Both the position numbers and the translations under genes were made by a program. This document shows, piece by piece, positions 47,306-59,884 of a stretch of DNA of 64,000 bases. The notes beneath the pieces were generated by a model. It was not told the DNA's origin. It did not search any database and saw nothing but the letters and a program-made list of their open reading frames with translations. Source of the DNA: Callorhinus ursinus (Eukaryota; Chordata; Mammalia; Carnivora; Otariidae); contig NW_020313044.1 in the NCBI RefSeq assembly GCF_003265705.1, positions 5,109,619 through 5,173,618 on the forward strand, read 5' to 3'. How positions within the stretch are numbered: the stretch's first letter is position 1; each line of letters opens with the position of its first letter.

Positions 47306-47924
47306 GGTCCTAAACTAGAGCCGTGAGAGTAGAAGGGGGATGATGGGTCCAAACCACCAGGGGCGGACAATGAGGAGGATTTGGCAAATGACCAGAACTC
47401 AACATAGAAATCATCAGATAACTCAGGGGGTGGGTGCGCAGGACAGAGACAGGAATAGAGAGGCTGTTCACTGACAGAGTGGATGTGACCAGAAGAATCC
47501 CACTCTACAGAGCAGAGGGGGGCTCCCTAGGGCATGTGCTGCATCTAAAACGAGTCACCCATCCCTACGGAGCTGAGGGTGGGGCCGGCTGTGGAGGTAG
47601 GGCTCTGCAGAGAGGTCAGAGTTGGAAGCAGGTGCAGGAGAGTCGGAGCAGAGGGGAGAGGTGGGATATTCAAGGGAGATCAACCTGGAACCTGAGGAGA
47701 GAAGTGAACAGAGGCGGCTACCCTGGGGGGTGCCCCACGTTCTCAGATCCACAATATGTGACAGTTCTCTCAGAGAAGCCACGGGGCACAGGCCCAAGGC
47801 ACAGGGTCACAGCATTCAAGGCGAAAGCTGGCACTGGTCCATACTGTGCAAAACTTCAGAGGTTCAACAGGTGGAAAATGGCAGACAGAGCTGTAGGATA
47901 GGTCTCCCGCCTCCAAGCTCTGTT

Positions 47925-48375
47925 GTTCTGATCACTTCTTACGCTGTCACTGAGGTCCTTCTTCCGGAGGAGGATCTGAATGCGTCGTTGCTTCCATTAT
48001 CAGAAACCTTCCATTGCTTCCCACTTCCTAGACAGGCCCAAAGCCTGTGGCAAAGCATTTCCGTGACCCTGCATGTGGTCTGAAAAGCACCCCCTCTCCT
48101 ACATCCTTCCCCATCTCATCAGGCTGCGGTGCTCCCCCTCCTTGTGGCGTACCAGGGACTCTCAAGCCTTCATGGTTGGTGTAGACCCTTCCCTTAGCCT
48201 GGAAGGCCCTTCCCCTCTGATGGCTGCTAATTACAACTCTTCTCATCCTTCAAGGCCTCTATCGAATGCTACCTCTATTGCAAAGCCTTCCATGATATCT
48301 CCAGTAAGTAGGGCCCTTCCTTTCTTCCAGGACCCATGGAATGCTTCGCCTAGCCATTATTTCATTCTTTCTAGG
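47925..48375 (+). mobile_element. L2 relic lacking its 3' end
   Basis: AACCTTCCATTGCTTCCCAC, TAGCCTGGAAGGCCCTTCCC, CTTCTCATCCTTCAAGGCCT and GCAAAGCCTTCCATGATATC. Confidence 0.83.
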
Positions 48376-49227
48376 ATTCCATCGACCTGATGGCTTGTCT
48401 CTCTCCTCCACTAGCTTATGTTATGAGAGGAAAGGACACATGCTGTCTTTGAATCGCCCACAGCACGAGCTCTCATGCATGGAGGGCGGTCCACCAACAC
48501 CCACAAAGCCTATGAAGAGAGAAGTACCCCAGAGCAGGGGTTGCTGACAGCTCCACCACTTCCTGTTAGTTATTTGGAAATTGTGGGGTACCTCATAGTT
48601 ATTTGGTTTTAGGGGTTCACTCTGTAATTAATATCTTGGCCCAGCGGGGGGTTGTCTTACAACCACATGTGTTACCCATGCTCTCTAGAGCCATTTTGAT
48701 ATGGAGGATACACTCTTACACCTACACAAAGATTTTGTCGAGCATTGCCTGGAGTTAGACAAAAATGGAAAAGTTTGGCCCAGCCCATCAGAAGTGCTTT
48801 ATCATTATGTGTTCTCTCTGATGGCAGTTTAGAGAAAGCCCTAGACAGTTCCACCAGGATCATAAACATATTTCAAGAGCCACGAATTAGGAGGATAAAG
48901 TTTCCCAAACACTCAATTTACAAACTCAAAAAGCATCTGTTCATTCAATCATCTATCATCTTCTTCTGCCCCTCTGACAGTATTTGGATGTAATGAATAT
49001 CCTGATTTATTTCTCAACAGCTTGCTGTCTGTAAGGAAAACATATATTCAAGAAATATATTCAGCAAGGCTCAGTGAGCACCTACTACGTGCCAACAGTG
49101 TGTCTGGGTTAACAATGTACAGTATACGAGTCAGGGTGGTTTTTCTGTGGTCTGTGTTTTAGGGGTTAGATATTTTCTGTTTTGTTATATAAGACTTAGA
49201 GCAGTTTAGGATTGCTGTAGACGGTCC

Positions 49228-49231
<4 letters not shown>
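48376..49231. other. No gene recognised
   Basis: Unassigned; GCTCAGTGAGCACCTACTAC near 49070 may be a scrap of reverse L2. Confidence 0.5.

Positions 49232-49260
<29 letters not shown>
49232..49260. repeat. Pure T29 homopolymer
   Basis: Twenty-nine T without interruption, the longest homopolymer in the window. Confidence 0.98.
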
Positions 49261-49262
<2 letters not shown>

Positions 49263-49395
49263 CTGCTTTGTTTTTATTTTAGGATAGACATTTATAAAAC
49301 ACAGCTGGCTAAATGCTAACTGCAGCTGTGAACAACAGAATTTAAATATATCCCTAATCCAACAAACCTGGTTCTTGGCAAGGAAGGGGGGGAAA
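49232..49395 (-). pseudogene. Possible retrocopied 3' UTR of an unidentified transcript
   Basis: A pure run of 29 T (49232-49260) is followed on the plus strand by sequence whose reverse complement carries an AATAAA signal about 14 bases before the A tail, the usual mRNA 3'-end layout. I do not recognise the transcript, and no open frame of note is present. A clear target-site duplication was not found, and a SINE begins at 49408. It could be a retrocopy of an mRNA 3' end, the tail of an unrecognised short element, or an expanded homopolymer in unique sequence. Confidence 0.35.
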
Positions 49396-49407
49396 GTTAA
49401 TTTTTTT

Positions 49408-49605
49408 TTAAAGATTTTATTTATTTATTTGACAGAGAGAGAGACAGCGAGAGAGGGAACACAAGCAGGGGGAGTGGGAGAGGGAGAAGCAGGCTTCCCA
49501 AGGAGCGGGGAGCCCGATGCGGGGCTCGATCCCAGGACCCCGGGATCATGACCTGAGCCAAAGGCAGAAGGCAGACGCTTAATGACTGAGCCATCCAGGC
49601 GCCCC
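49408..49605 (-). mobile_element. Carnivore tRNA-derived SINE
   Basis: Reverse-complement SINE from AAAGATTTTATTTATTTATT to GAGCCATCCAGGCGCCCC. Flanks AAAGTTAATTTTTTT (49393 on) and AAGTTAATTGTTTTT (49606-49620) form the duplication. A short internal repeat, AAGGCAGAAGGCAGA, is unusual. Confidence 0.96.
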
Positions 49606-49804
49606 AAGTTAATTGTTTTTTAATTTAGTCTTACACACACAGACACACAAAGAGTAAAAGGGTAATATAGCCAGAGGGTATATGTTGAGTGATTTTTATT
49701 TTTATTTTTTTAGTTCATTTTACTTGGATCCTGCACTGTAGGTTGGTCAGGAGTTTTCCAAAGCACTGAACCTGTGAGAAAAGTCTTTCTCTATTTTCAT
49801 ATTG

Positions 49805-50015
49805 ATAGAAATCATCATTTTCTGAGCATTCATTCTAGGCTGGGCAGATGCTTAAGAGAGCTTTGCCTGATTTACCTCATTGCATCCTCTGGGGTATATG
49901 CCATTTACACATGAAGAAACTAAGGCTCAGAAAAATGAACTTGCCTGGAGTCAGGCGGCTGGTGAGGGTAGGATTGGAACAGACAGCCAGCTGCCTGACT
50001 TCAGGGCCCACGTTG
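49805..50015 (-). mobile_element. MIR relic
   Basis: CATGAAGAAACTAAGGCTCA, GAACTTGCCTGGAGTCAGGC, GTAGGATTGGAACAGACAGC. Confidence 0.8.
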
Positions 50016-50417
50016 TAGCCGCAACTGGGATTTTTCTTAACGTACCTGCATGGTGACACAGTGGCACCAAAGACTTACTTGAGAGGTGAGTACTGACAAG
50101 ACTGGGAAAGTGGAGAGTATTGTAAATGACATCTCCTCCGCTTTGATTCTGAAGGACAGATGCTGGAAATATGCTAGCTGGCCTACCCAAAAGAGCCCCC
50201 TAGATAAGTGTCTTTCTCCCTTTTGTATTTCAATACATAGTCATTTTCTCTTTAATAGTAATACAGATATGCATAAATATTTTTTAGAAAGGAAGTTCAA
50301 TAAAGCATTATTGATATTAGTACTACAAACAATATCCAGTAAGAGAGGGCTCATTAAATAAATTCTAGGGGTATGCACTGCCACTGTGAAGAATTCTCTT
50401 TTAAAAGAATATAAAAT

Positions 50418-50582
50418 GGGGCACCTGGGTGGCTCAGTCACTTAAGAGTCTGCCTTTGCTCAGGTCCTGGGATGGAGCCCCCATCAGGCTCCCTGCTCAG
50501 CGGGTAGTGTGCTTCTCCCTTTCCCTCTTCTGTTCCCTCTGCTTGTGCTCTCTCTCTCTTTCAAAAAAAAAAAAAAAAAAAA
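50418..50582 (+). mobile_element. Carnivore tRNA-derived SINE, internally shortened
   Basis: Head GGGGCACCTGGGTGGCTCAG. The anticodon-arm region has lost several bases (GTCTGCCTTTGCTCAGGTCC), and the A tail is about 20 bp without the usual AAATAAATAAAATCTT. Repeats TTAAAAGAATATAAAATGG at 50401-50419 and 50586-50604 match perfectly. Confidence 0.96.
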
Positions 50583-50658
50583 CTCTTAAAAGAATATAAA
50601 ATGGAATGGAGACTATCCATGATATATCACTAAGTGAAAAAGTAAACGTCCATAAATA

Positions 50659-50670
50659 CTGTATGATCCC
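50659..50670. repeat. Left target-site duplication of the RPL32 retrocopy
   Basis: CTGTATGATCCC matches CTGTGTGATCCC at 51194-51205 in 11 of 12 positions. The two bracket the retrocopy exactly at its A tail and at its 5' end. Confidence 0.85.
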
Positions 50671-51227
<557 letters not shown>

Positions 51228-51424
51228 CTATCTATATGCATAGATAGACAGGTAGATAGAGATGGACAGACAGAAACACAGGGAAAGGACTAGAAAGGTA
51301 TCAATATCACCAATATTTTAATATGATTATCTCTGAATAATGGGTAAATTTTTTTTCTGGTATTGCCTACATTTCCTATAATGAAATATATTAATGATGT
51401 AAAGATAATTTTTAAGTAAACACA

Positions 51425-51560
51425 TACTCATTAACCCAACAATTTCAGGAAACAGATAGTTTTTGAGCATCCACTATGTACCAGGCTCTATGTATTCCAA
51501 ACACTAGAAAATAAAATAAAACCAAAAAAGAAAATCTACTGATATCCCTGCTCCACTCAC
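51425..51560 (-). mobile_element. L2 3'-end relic
   Basis: TTGAGCATCCACTATGTACC, AGGCTCTATGTATTCCAAAC, then TGATATCCCTGCTCCACTCA. Confidence 0.7.
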
Positions 51561-51599
51561 ATTTTAGATGATCTCCTTCAGTGTAGTTTTTAAGACAGA

Positions 51600-51850
51600 G
51601 TCGTCACAGAGCAGGCAGCCCTAAGCCCTGGTCGTTAGGAGTTTGTTCAGCCAGTCGGGGCCAACCAGCCCCGAGCCCTGACTCTGCCACTTGCACCAGC
51701 AGACGTCACTGCCCCCTAAGCCTTCGTGCCATTACCAGTGAGCAGGACTAAGAGTGGTACCTGCTTCATCCGTCTCTTGGAGGATTCAGTGAGTTACAAG
51801 TAAAGTGCCTTGAGGTACACAACGAGTCATGTTGTTATTATTATTACCGC
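51600..51850 (+). mobile_element. MIR relic
   Basis: CCCTGACTCTGCCACTTGCA, GTACCTGCTTCATCCGTCTC, GTCATGTTGTTATTATTATT. Confidence 0.72.
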
Positions 51851-52474
51851 ATGTAGAACGGATACATTGCTATTCCGCATTGTTTTTCTTCTCCTCTCTT
51901 CCAAAGAGTATAAACAGTTGTGTTTCTCTTGGACAGCAGAGACCACTGTTTGGGTCCTTTGGGCATATAAAGTCACCTTTGGATTTTGTGTGTAGGTGGG
52001 ATCACCCAGTCAAAGCCATTTGGTCTCATATCCAAGCCAAAGCTGTAAAGGACAGAGAGAGCTGCCATGGTGTAAAGGAGAATGTATACACCTTTCAGAA
52101 AACCGTGGGAGCCAATGTTGGACAAGGATCTTACTTAATTGGGTTTGGAAACCTAATAAATCTGGCTAGTTATAGGCAATAGGACATCTAAACTTTTATG
52201 GCTTATTCTGACCACCTCTTGACTTTGGGGCTTGGTGTTCTATTCTGTCTTCTGACTGTGGGATACTTAGGACCCTTTGGAAGGAGAATGTCCAGTGGCA
52301 GGCTAATTCGTGGAAGAGTCTGCCTGGTTCTAGCTGTGGCACTGCCTGGCTCCAGCCTAGCCACCATCATTTCCTTTCTGCACGATTCTGAGACCTCCTA
52401 ACTCATGCCCTGCCTTCCCTCCTGCCCCTCTTAGGGTCTGTTCTCCATTCACAACCTGATAAGCGTCTTAAAAT

Positions 52475-53065
52475 GTCAAGTATTGCATGTCAGCTCCTAA
52501 TTCTGATCCCCGCTGGCTTTCCACTGCCCTCAGACAAAAGCCCCAACTTTCGACATGACTCCACATCTCTGCGTGATCTGTTCTTTGCACACTTCTCCAT
52601 TTTGAGCATGTCTCCTCCTTACCCACGGTGCTTGAAGTATCCTGGCCTTCTGTTGGAATTCTGGAACACACCAGCACTTGCTCACCTCAGGACCTTACCC
52701 CCTAGTCTTCCTTCCACAAAGAATAGTCTTAGCCTTTCTCTTTGCATGCATGACGCCCCTCATTCCTCTGGCCTTCTCTTCTGTGCCACCACCTTAGAGA
52801 GGCTTTCCCTGTCTACCTGATTTGTAACAGCTTCTCTTGTTCCAGTGCCTTTTTTGTCCCTTTTATAGAGTAGATCTGAACAAATTTCTACCTATTTCCC
52901 GTATTTACTTTGTGTGTGTGTATGTGCCTATCCCTGGTGCTCCTTACCCTGTTAGAAAGGAAGCTCCCCAAGGACAGGGACTGGATCTTTCCCTTTGTTG
53001 TCGTGTCTCCTGGCACAGCCCCTCATAGAGAAGGTGCCCCATAAATATGAAAGGAAGGGAGGGAG
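52475..53065 (+). mobile_element. L2 relic, about 590 bp with 3' end
   Basis: GCGTGATCTGTTCTTTGCAC, AACACACCAGCACTTGCTCA, AGGAAGCTCCCCAAGGACAG and GAGAAGGTGCCCCATAAATA, ending in a degenerate AAGGAAGGGAGGGAGG tail. Confidence 0.85.
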
Positions 53066-54904
53066 GGACGACGGAAGGAAGTCTCTGAAAAGGGGGATGC
53101 TTTTCCAGGCAGCCCAGTTTCCTGGGAATGTGGGCAGTGTGTCCTGCTCAGCCCTAGCATTACTGTGCAAGTTTTAAAAATAAAACCCCTGGGTGGAGTG
53201 AGAAGCCTTTAAAGAGGATGGGGGAGAGATAATGAGAAACATGAGCGGCCAACGCAGGCCCAGCAGGATGTGGGACTGGCCAGGAAGAGAAAGGGACCTT
53301 GACTCCGGGGAAACACTGACTTTGGGGCTGTAATAGTCTGACGAATGTAGGACTCCTAATTAGTCACCAGAGGTCTTTCTCTTGATCTACAGTATAAAAA
53401 GACTTTAAAGTAGCCAATTCAGGCTCTGCTTCCATCCTACAATAAGACATGTTGAGAGCTCTTTTGAAGAGATGTTCTTTACAATCACTGAAACAGGGGC
53501 CTCCACACCCCACATCTGACTGCCATTCCATCAGCAGAAGGAAAGGCCAGGAGGTAACAGAGGCGATGAAGCCTGCTCTGGCTCACCCTCCCCCTGACCT
53601 TCCCCAGGGCCCGTCCCAGCGTGGGATCCGAACCTCCCACCACAGTAGGGCCCCAGCCAGACATCCTAAGGTGTATCCACCCTCCAAAGGCTTGGCTCAG
53701 TTCTGGGGCAGCGTAAGGCAGGGAGGGTCAGGTTAACGGGTCACTAGAGACAACTCGGACATCGCCTTGGAAACGCTCTCCCCCCATGTGCGCTGCCTCC
53801 ATTTGGATCCACCCTGAACCAGCTGCGCATTAAATCCTGGGGCCTCAGTGGGAGGTGGAGAGGCATCTGGGGAAGTTCAGAGTGGGTCAGGAAGGGGTCC
53901 CCCTCCTTTAAGGAAGACCATCAATCTTCAGGTCTTCGTGAGAAGTCTGACATCCCAGGGGAGCAGTGGGCTGGAAATCCATAATGTGGGCCTGGGCCCC
54001 GTGATGCAAGGATGGGCTGAGCTGAGTGTGGGGGCTGCCAGCATCCCCTCCTTCAGACTATGGCCTGGACCCCTTCCCATAATCCATCTCTCTGTGCTGC
54101 TCCAGAAGCCAAGTGATGTGCTCACGGTCACCTGGTGCAAACGAATATTGGCAAGCCTTTAACTCATTGATTACCGCTGGGGTTTTTCCATATCCACAGC
54201 TATGTGATGGTCAGGAAGGCCACAAAGGAAGGCGTGTAGAGAGACAGCTGGAGCTCTACACACCACACTTAACCTCCACCCCACTCTCTAGAGGCAGCTC
54301 TTGTAGAAGGACTCCAGAGTATAAAAAGCACCAGTTCCTTACGCAAGGTCATGCAGGAGGGAGGGACGGAGCAGTGGACAGCCTGAATGCAAAAGCCGGG
54401 CCAGTCCAGCCTACACCAGCTTGTCGCTTTCATCCCAGCAGTCGGACTTTCAGATAACTTAAGCTCAAAGTCCCGGACCGGGGTGCTAGAGCAGAATTTG
54501 TGAGGAGTCTGTGCCCTGAAGAACCTCACGCCCTTGGATGGGTGGGAATCCCAAAAGCCGTTTTGTGAACTGAGCAGAAGGAGCCTGCTGAAGCTGACCC
54601 CTTTAATTGTTTGTTGGAAACGCCCACAGCCTACAAGTGCTGAGCAAGTGGCCTGTGTCTGTTCCATGCTTCAGCTCTTCAAGGGCTCTCTGGCTTCCTT
54701 GGCTAGTTGTGGGTTCCTGACACGAGATTTTAGAGTGCTGAGAAAGCACAGGGTGACAATTGTCCCTTGAAACAAACAAACAAAAAAACTGGTGGAAGAA
54801 GAGCAGGACAGCAGGTGACCTTCATGTCCCAGGAACATTTTTTTAGATCAAATAAATTCTTACAAAGGCTTCTAAAAAAGCCTTAGCCAGACTGCAGACT
54901 TGTC
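53066..54904. other. No gene or repeat recognised
   Basis: Unassigned. The longest frame is 132 codons (54269-54667, minus), with no recognisable motif. Confidence 0.5.
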
Positions 54905-55215
54905 AGTAGCAATAATTACTATTTTATTGGGCAAATAGTGTGCTGTGTGTTACATCCTAAAACATTTTTGGTGCTTTACACAGACTGTCTCACTAAAGTC
55001 TTAACCCAACCCTATGAGAGAGCAGCACCTAACATTGATAATGTAACACAGAATGGACTTCGCCTCTATTACCGCCCATACTCCAGGCAGCAACCCCAGG
55101 AAACAGGTGCCCCTGTTCTGTTTTACAGAAATGGAGAAGTTGGCCGGGGCCATGCATCTGTTGAGAGTCAGAGCCAGAATTCAAAGCCAGCCTTACCCTA
55201 GAGTCCATGCCCTTG
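54905..55215 (-). mobile_element. MIR relic
   Basis: GTGCTTTACACAGACTGTCT, AACCCAACCCTATGAGAGAG, GTCAGAGCCAGAATTCAAAG. Confidence 0.68.
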
Positions 55216-56169
55216 ACCGTTTTGCTCCCCTACCATTAGGCACCACAGACTATCACTCTGAACTAGTGAAAGGGTAATGAGATCGGGGGACTGGGGGCGG
55301 AATTGGAACCGTGAGATGAATCTTGGGCTTCTCTGCTTACTCTCTTTCCAAGGCACTTGGAACTCTGCTTCCAGAGCCCTCCACAAAGGCATCCAGGACC
55401 AGCTGGGAAGAATGGAGCAAGTATTTTATGGCCACCTGAGCGAAGATTTTGTGCTTGCTCCTGTAACTGAAATTCCTTATCACTAAAGGCTGAGAAGCCT
55501 GGGCCAACCTAGCCCGTGACTCTGAACTGGGGGAATGTTCTCTGGGCTGCAGACTTGCTCTGTGTGGGCTCCAGGGAGTGACTGGAGCCTTCATCTCAGC
55601 TCTCCTCCTGTTGCCATTTCTAAACCCTGACAGAGATCCTGAGGAAGGAAAAGGAGAGTCTCATTTTCTAGAGGTTCTTTATGTCCCCAGAAGTATTGGT
55701 GCAGCACTTTGCACACATTGATTAATCAATGCAAACTGCTTCTGTTCCCATCTGACTGATGGCGAAGGCAGAGATGCGCTGTTCCAGCTGCCTCCATGGG
55801 TGCGAGGGCCGGAATACGCCAGATCGATGTCTCCCTTCTAGGTGCCTGACATCCCTTACTTGCCTTTGATGCCCATCAGCCAAAAGACGTTATTCATCTC
55901 TAAGCATGAATAATACAACTAAGCTGGGATTTTTTCCAGGCAACCAAAGTGAGTTCTCTGAAGAGATGAGACTAGGCTGGCTAAGCCAGAGTCAGTGGCA
56001 TGGGGACCCATGAGGGGTCTGCTCCCCTAAGGCAGGGTCGGAAGCACTTGATGCAAACTTGTCAGCTTTGCTTTCAGATGTGATGCCCCCCTTTCTAGAG
56101 CTATGAAGAGCAACAGAGAGTGGGAGATCCCACTGCTGTCCTTGACCTTGGCTTTCCCACTCCAAGACT
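55216..56169. other. No gene or repeat recognised
   Basis: Unassigned, with short frames only. Confidence 0.5.
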
Positions 56170-56560
56170 GTATGATTCACTCATTCATTCCTTGGGCCAA
56201 CATTTATTGAGCACTTGCTCTGTAGCGAGGCTCTGTCCTAGGGATGCAGCACGGAACAAGACGGATGAGATCCTGCCCGCATGAGTGGGGAAGTTGGGCA
56301 ATAGTAAGTCTTTAAAAAATTGAAAAGTCCAGACTGGGACAAAGGCCATGAGAGGGAGAGACAGGAAAGAAAGCTTCTTTGGGGAGTTCCCAAGAGAGGC
56401 GAGGCCCGAGGGGGAAAAGACCTGCTATGTGAAGAAAAGGGTAGAGCATTCCAGGCAGATGGAACAGAGTCATAAAGTCTGAGAGGCAGGCAAGGACATG
56501 GCACCCCAGAGGAACAGGAAAGAGGCCAGTGGTGCAAGAGTGGGTGGGAGATGTGAGAGG
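56170..56560 (-). mobile_element. L2 relic
   Basis: CTCATTCATTCCTTGGGCCA, ATTTATTGAGCACTTGCTCT, GAGCATTCCAGGCAGATGGA. Open frames across 56.2-57.3 kb, including one of 226 codons, begin in this relic and are not called as genes. Confidence 0.85.
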
Positions 56561-57559
56561 AGCAGAGTCAGGGGATCTCGCTCGCCAAGAGGCCTTGGGC
56601 TGCTTACTCACCTTCCTGAAAATCACCTCTCTTCTCCAAAGTGTGCTCCGCTTTCTCCGAGAACACATCCTTGCTTAGCCAAATCCAGTACCTCTTCAGA
56701 AAGAAAAAGGAAGAGAGTGCTTTCTGTGGCAGGCAGGGCATATGGCGAAGGCCTCCCGTGCGGACTGTGCCCACAACGATGGGCATGGACGAGAAGGATC
56801 CCAGCGATGGGGATTGTGTGTGTGGGAGGGGGGCTGCAGGCCCCACGCTGGAAGTCGCCGGCTCCATGCTCAGCTGGATGCTGCTCCCAGGAACTCATGA
56901 ATAAGGCAACATTGGGCTTTGCCCTGCTCCTTTCAGACACTTCTCTGCCCACTCTCACTCCTGTTAGCCTCAGGGCTTCCTGCCCTTACTTCTTTCCTTT
57001 TCACAACCGGAATCTCTGCCCTTCTCGGCAGCCCCACGGAATCATTAGCCTCCGGGATGCATGCAAGCTCCTCTTGCTTCAGGCCAAGTACGCAAGCAGA
57101 GAGGTCATATTCCGGGGCCTGCCTCTCTTTGTTCTCCAAAGGATGCCGAACAGGGGGCTGCCTGGTCAACCTGTCTGAGGTGCCCAGCTTGCTAATCAAC
57201 CTCGCTGACAGGAGAGAGATGTCCCTATTTGACCCTTTCCAGTGGGACTGTGACAAACACCTAGAATGTACTCTGTTGAGGGTTGACCATGGCTACAACA
57301 ATTTTTAGGAAGTGTCCTGGAACTTAAGTCCCGAGAAGCAATGCAGCCAGCCCCAAGTTTGGGAGCTCAGAAAGCCTGATGTCTGGCCTCAGGATGGACC
57401 CGCTGCTAAACCACACCGCCAGCATCTCTATCCCAGCATTCCCTCTGATGAAAGTTTTCCCTATACAGGATGGCTTCCTTCTCCGGCCTTCTGTGGTTCC
57501 CATTTGAAGAACCTAAATCGTCAGCACAGCTGCCATGGTCCAGCCCCGTCCTGGGCCTT

Positions 57560-57935
57560 GAGCTCTGGCTAGCTCCTCTTTCTTCTTCCCTGCATTCCAG
57601 CCACACTGGCCTTTCCACAACTCCTTAGCGGTGCCACACTTCCTCATCCCATGTGACCTTGGCAGTACGCCTCCCTCCACCTGAAACACTCATCCCTCAC
57701 CCAGAGGACCCTTGCCAGTCCCCCACATCTCAACCCAGGCATCACGAACTCACCAAAGCTTTTCCAGACCCCCTGACTGGGTCGGGCAGTGCATTTGCTT
57801 TCCCGAGACGCTCAGGAAAAGTACTGTGTGACCGAGGTCTGTGTCCCTATCTGGCCTCCGGCTTTCCTGAAGGTAGGGGCCATCCATTCCAGGCTCTGTC
57901 GTACCCCAGTGTTCGACATGCTCCCTGGCACACCG
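57560..57935 (+). mobile_element. L2 relic
   Basis: CATTCCAGCCACACTGGCCT, AAAGCTTTTCCAGACCCCCT, and ACATGCTCCCTGGCACACCG at the right edge. Confidence 0.78.
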
Positions 57936-58004
57936 GTGGCCTCCCACAGGGAAGTGGGTTGGACCTGCCGTGGGCATGAGCGTCCCTCAAGTATCCCCCA
58001 TTCC

Positions 58005-58107
58005 AGTCCCCGCTCTCTCTTTTTCCTCTTCCTGCCTCTCTGTTTCTTTACTTTCCCTTCCTTCCTCCCTCCTCATCCTTGCTATTCATTCCTTCTTCCT
58101 TCCTGGG
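58005..58107. repeat. Pyrimidine-rich tract
   Basis: About 100 bp almost free of purines on plus, mixing CT, CTTC and CCTT words. Confidence 0.8.
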
Positions 58108-58273
58108 ACTTGGACCTACCTGTGACTCCCATGAACAGCATTGAAGCCAACAGAAGAACAGTCACGAGTTGAAGAAAAGAGAACGCTGTCATAGCTTGGT
58201 ATAACGGGTTGGCCTCCAACTAGATCACCCCAAACTCAGGGCCTGCGGGGGGAATGTAGGACTCTGGTTCCCA

Positions 58274-58757
58274 CTGTAGTCGTCTGCTAGGCTCCCGCGG
58301 GAAGTACCACAGACCATGTCTCAAACAACAGAAGTGTATCGCCTCATAGCCCTGGGGGCCTGAAGTCCAAAACCACGGTATCGGCAGGGCCGGTTCCTTC
58401 TGAGAGTGGTGGGGGAAGGAGCTGTCCCAGGCCTCGCTCCATCTTGTAGATGGCTGCTAGCTCCTTCCAGGGCTGTGAGGGAGGGATCTGTTCCAGGCTC
58501 TGTCCATGACCTGGGGGTGGCTGTCTTTTCCCTGTGTCTTCATCTCTTCGTCATCCCTCTAGAGGTGTCTCTGTGTCCCAATTTCCCCATTTTATAAGGA
58601 CGCCAGTCATTCTGGATTAGGGCCCACCCTAATGACATCATTTAGATTTGATTTCCTCTGTAAAGGCGTCTCCAAATAAGGTCACGTTCTGATATTCTGG
58701 GGGTTAGGACTTCAACATGCGAATTTAAGGAGAGGACATAGTTCAACTCGTAACGCC
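58274..58757 (-). mobile_element. Solo LTR of MLT1 type (ERVL-MaLR)
   Basis: The plus strand gives the reverse of an MLT1A-like LTR in order: GTCGTCTGCTAGGCTCCC, AAACAACAGAAGTGTATCGC, AGTCCAAAACCACGGTATCG, GGATTAGGGCCCACCCTAAT, GGGGGTTAGGACTTCAACAT and GGACATAGTTCAACTCGTAA. It spans almost the whole LTR, about 480 bp. I see no internal retroviral sequence and no second LTR in the flanks, so it is a solo LTR or fragment. Confidence 0.88.
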
Positions 58758-58964
58758 TGCCTTCCACCTGTCCATTGCTCCAACCCTTTTTGATTTATTG
58801 AAGGAGAAAAAAGTAGGGAAGCACAGGGACACATCATCTTCTGAGGAAGGTATGTGGGAGCTGGGGAATGGAAGCAGACAAGAGAGGAGTGTGAACCAGA
58901 GAAAGACACCCAAGAGTGAGAAGGGAAAGGCTGACCTAACAAGCAGCTAAAACCCCAGTTGTCG

Positions 58965-59170
58965 CCTGGCCAAGAGGTTACATGCCACTGCTCTGGTAAT
59001 CGGCATTCATACCCCAGATTAGCCGCTCACTAGCAGTGGGGCCTTTCCCTTCCCTTGTAACAGGTGGATAATGACCGCTCCCGACCAGTGGGATGGCTCT
59101 GAAGACTGAGTGAGGGATAAGCATGAAGGGCTTGCCGCTGTGCTGGGCACGTAATAACTCAGGGTGCAGG
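58965..59170 (+). mobile_element. MIR relic
   Basis: GATTAGCCGCTCACTAGCAG, TGTAACAGGTGGATAATGAC, CTGTGCTGGGCACGTAATAA. Confidence 0.68.
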
Positions 59171-59334
59171 AGGTGTGGTGTGTGGTCCACCTCACTGCCA
59201 TTGGGGGGGGTGAGTCCCAGGAAAATGGCCATTCCGGAAGAAGGTGAGGACCAGGAAGAAGCTGGTGGTCACTGAGGCCAAATGACTCTGTGTTCTTGTT
59301 CACAATAATGAAGAGAAAAGAAACAGAGTCATGG

Positions 59335-59515
59335 TCAGACTTCAGATGTGGCCTATGGACCAAAGTCGGAATCACCTGGGCCCCACCCAGGAAATGCAGA
59401 ATCTGGGACCCTCGGGAACCTGGCTAAATCAGGACTTCTGTGTGCAGGATTTACCTGATTTTTAAAACAAGCTCCCCTCTGATTCTTATGCATGTGAAAG
59501 TTTGCAAACCACAGA
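59335..59515 (+). mobile_element. MER5A-type hAT relic
   Basis: GGAATCACCTGGGCCCCACC, AGGAAATGCAGAATCTGGGA, and TTCTTATGCATGTGAAAGTT near the right end match a diverged MER5A. Confidence 0.75.
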
Positions 59516-59884
59516 TCCTGAAGAGACAGAGATGAGTCTTGGCCGAAGGACCACCCACATCTGCACAGCCCTGGAGCAAGACGGGCATGCTCCTCACACC
59601 TGCCCCCATCGCTAGCATTCCTCGGACAGAGTCAGAGAGGTGGTCTTGAGCAACTGTGTGTCAAGCCAGGCAGAGTACCTGGCACACAGTAAGGGCTCAG
59701 GAAACACTAGCAACCAACACAGAAGCGCTTCGATTTCTGAATGCTCCGAGATGAAAGCAAAACCCATGCCAGAGCCAAAGCACCTCCATGCTGCCCCAAA
59801 GGTGGCCATAATGGTCACTCATGGAGTCTCACTTTGGACTTTGGAACAAATGGACTTGTGGACAGCCTTTTCAGACCCACCTTT

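Noticed and set aside
56498..57178. 226-codon plus-strand open frame, the longest in the window
   Set aside because: It starts in a reverse L2 relic, has no domain or codon pattern I recognise, and overlaps other frames on both strands.
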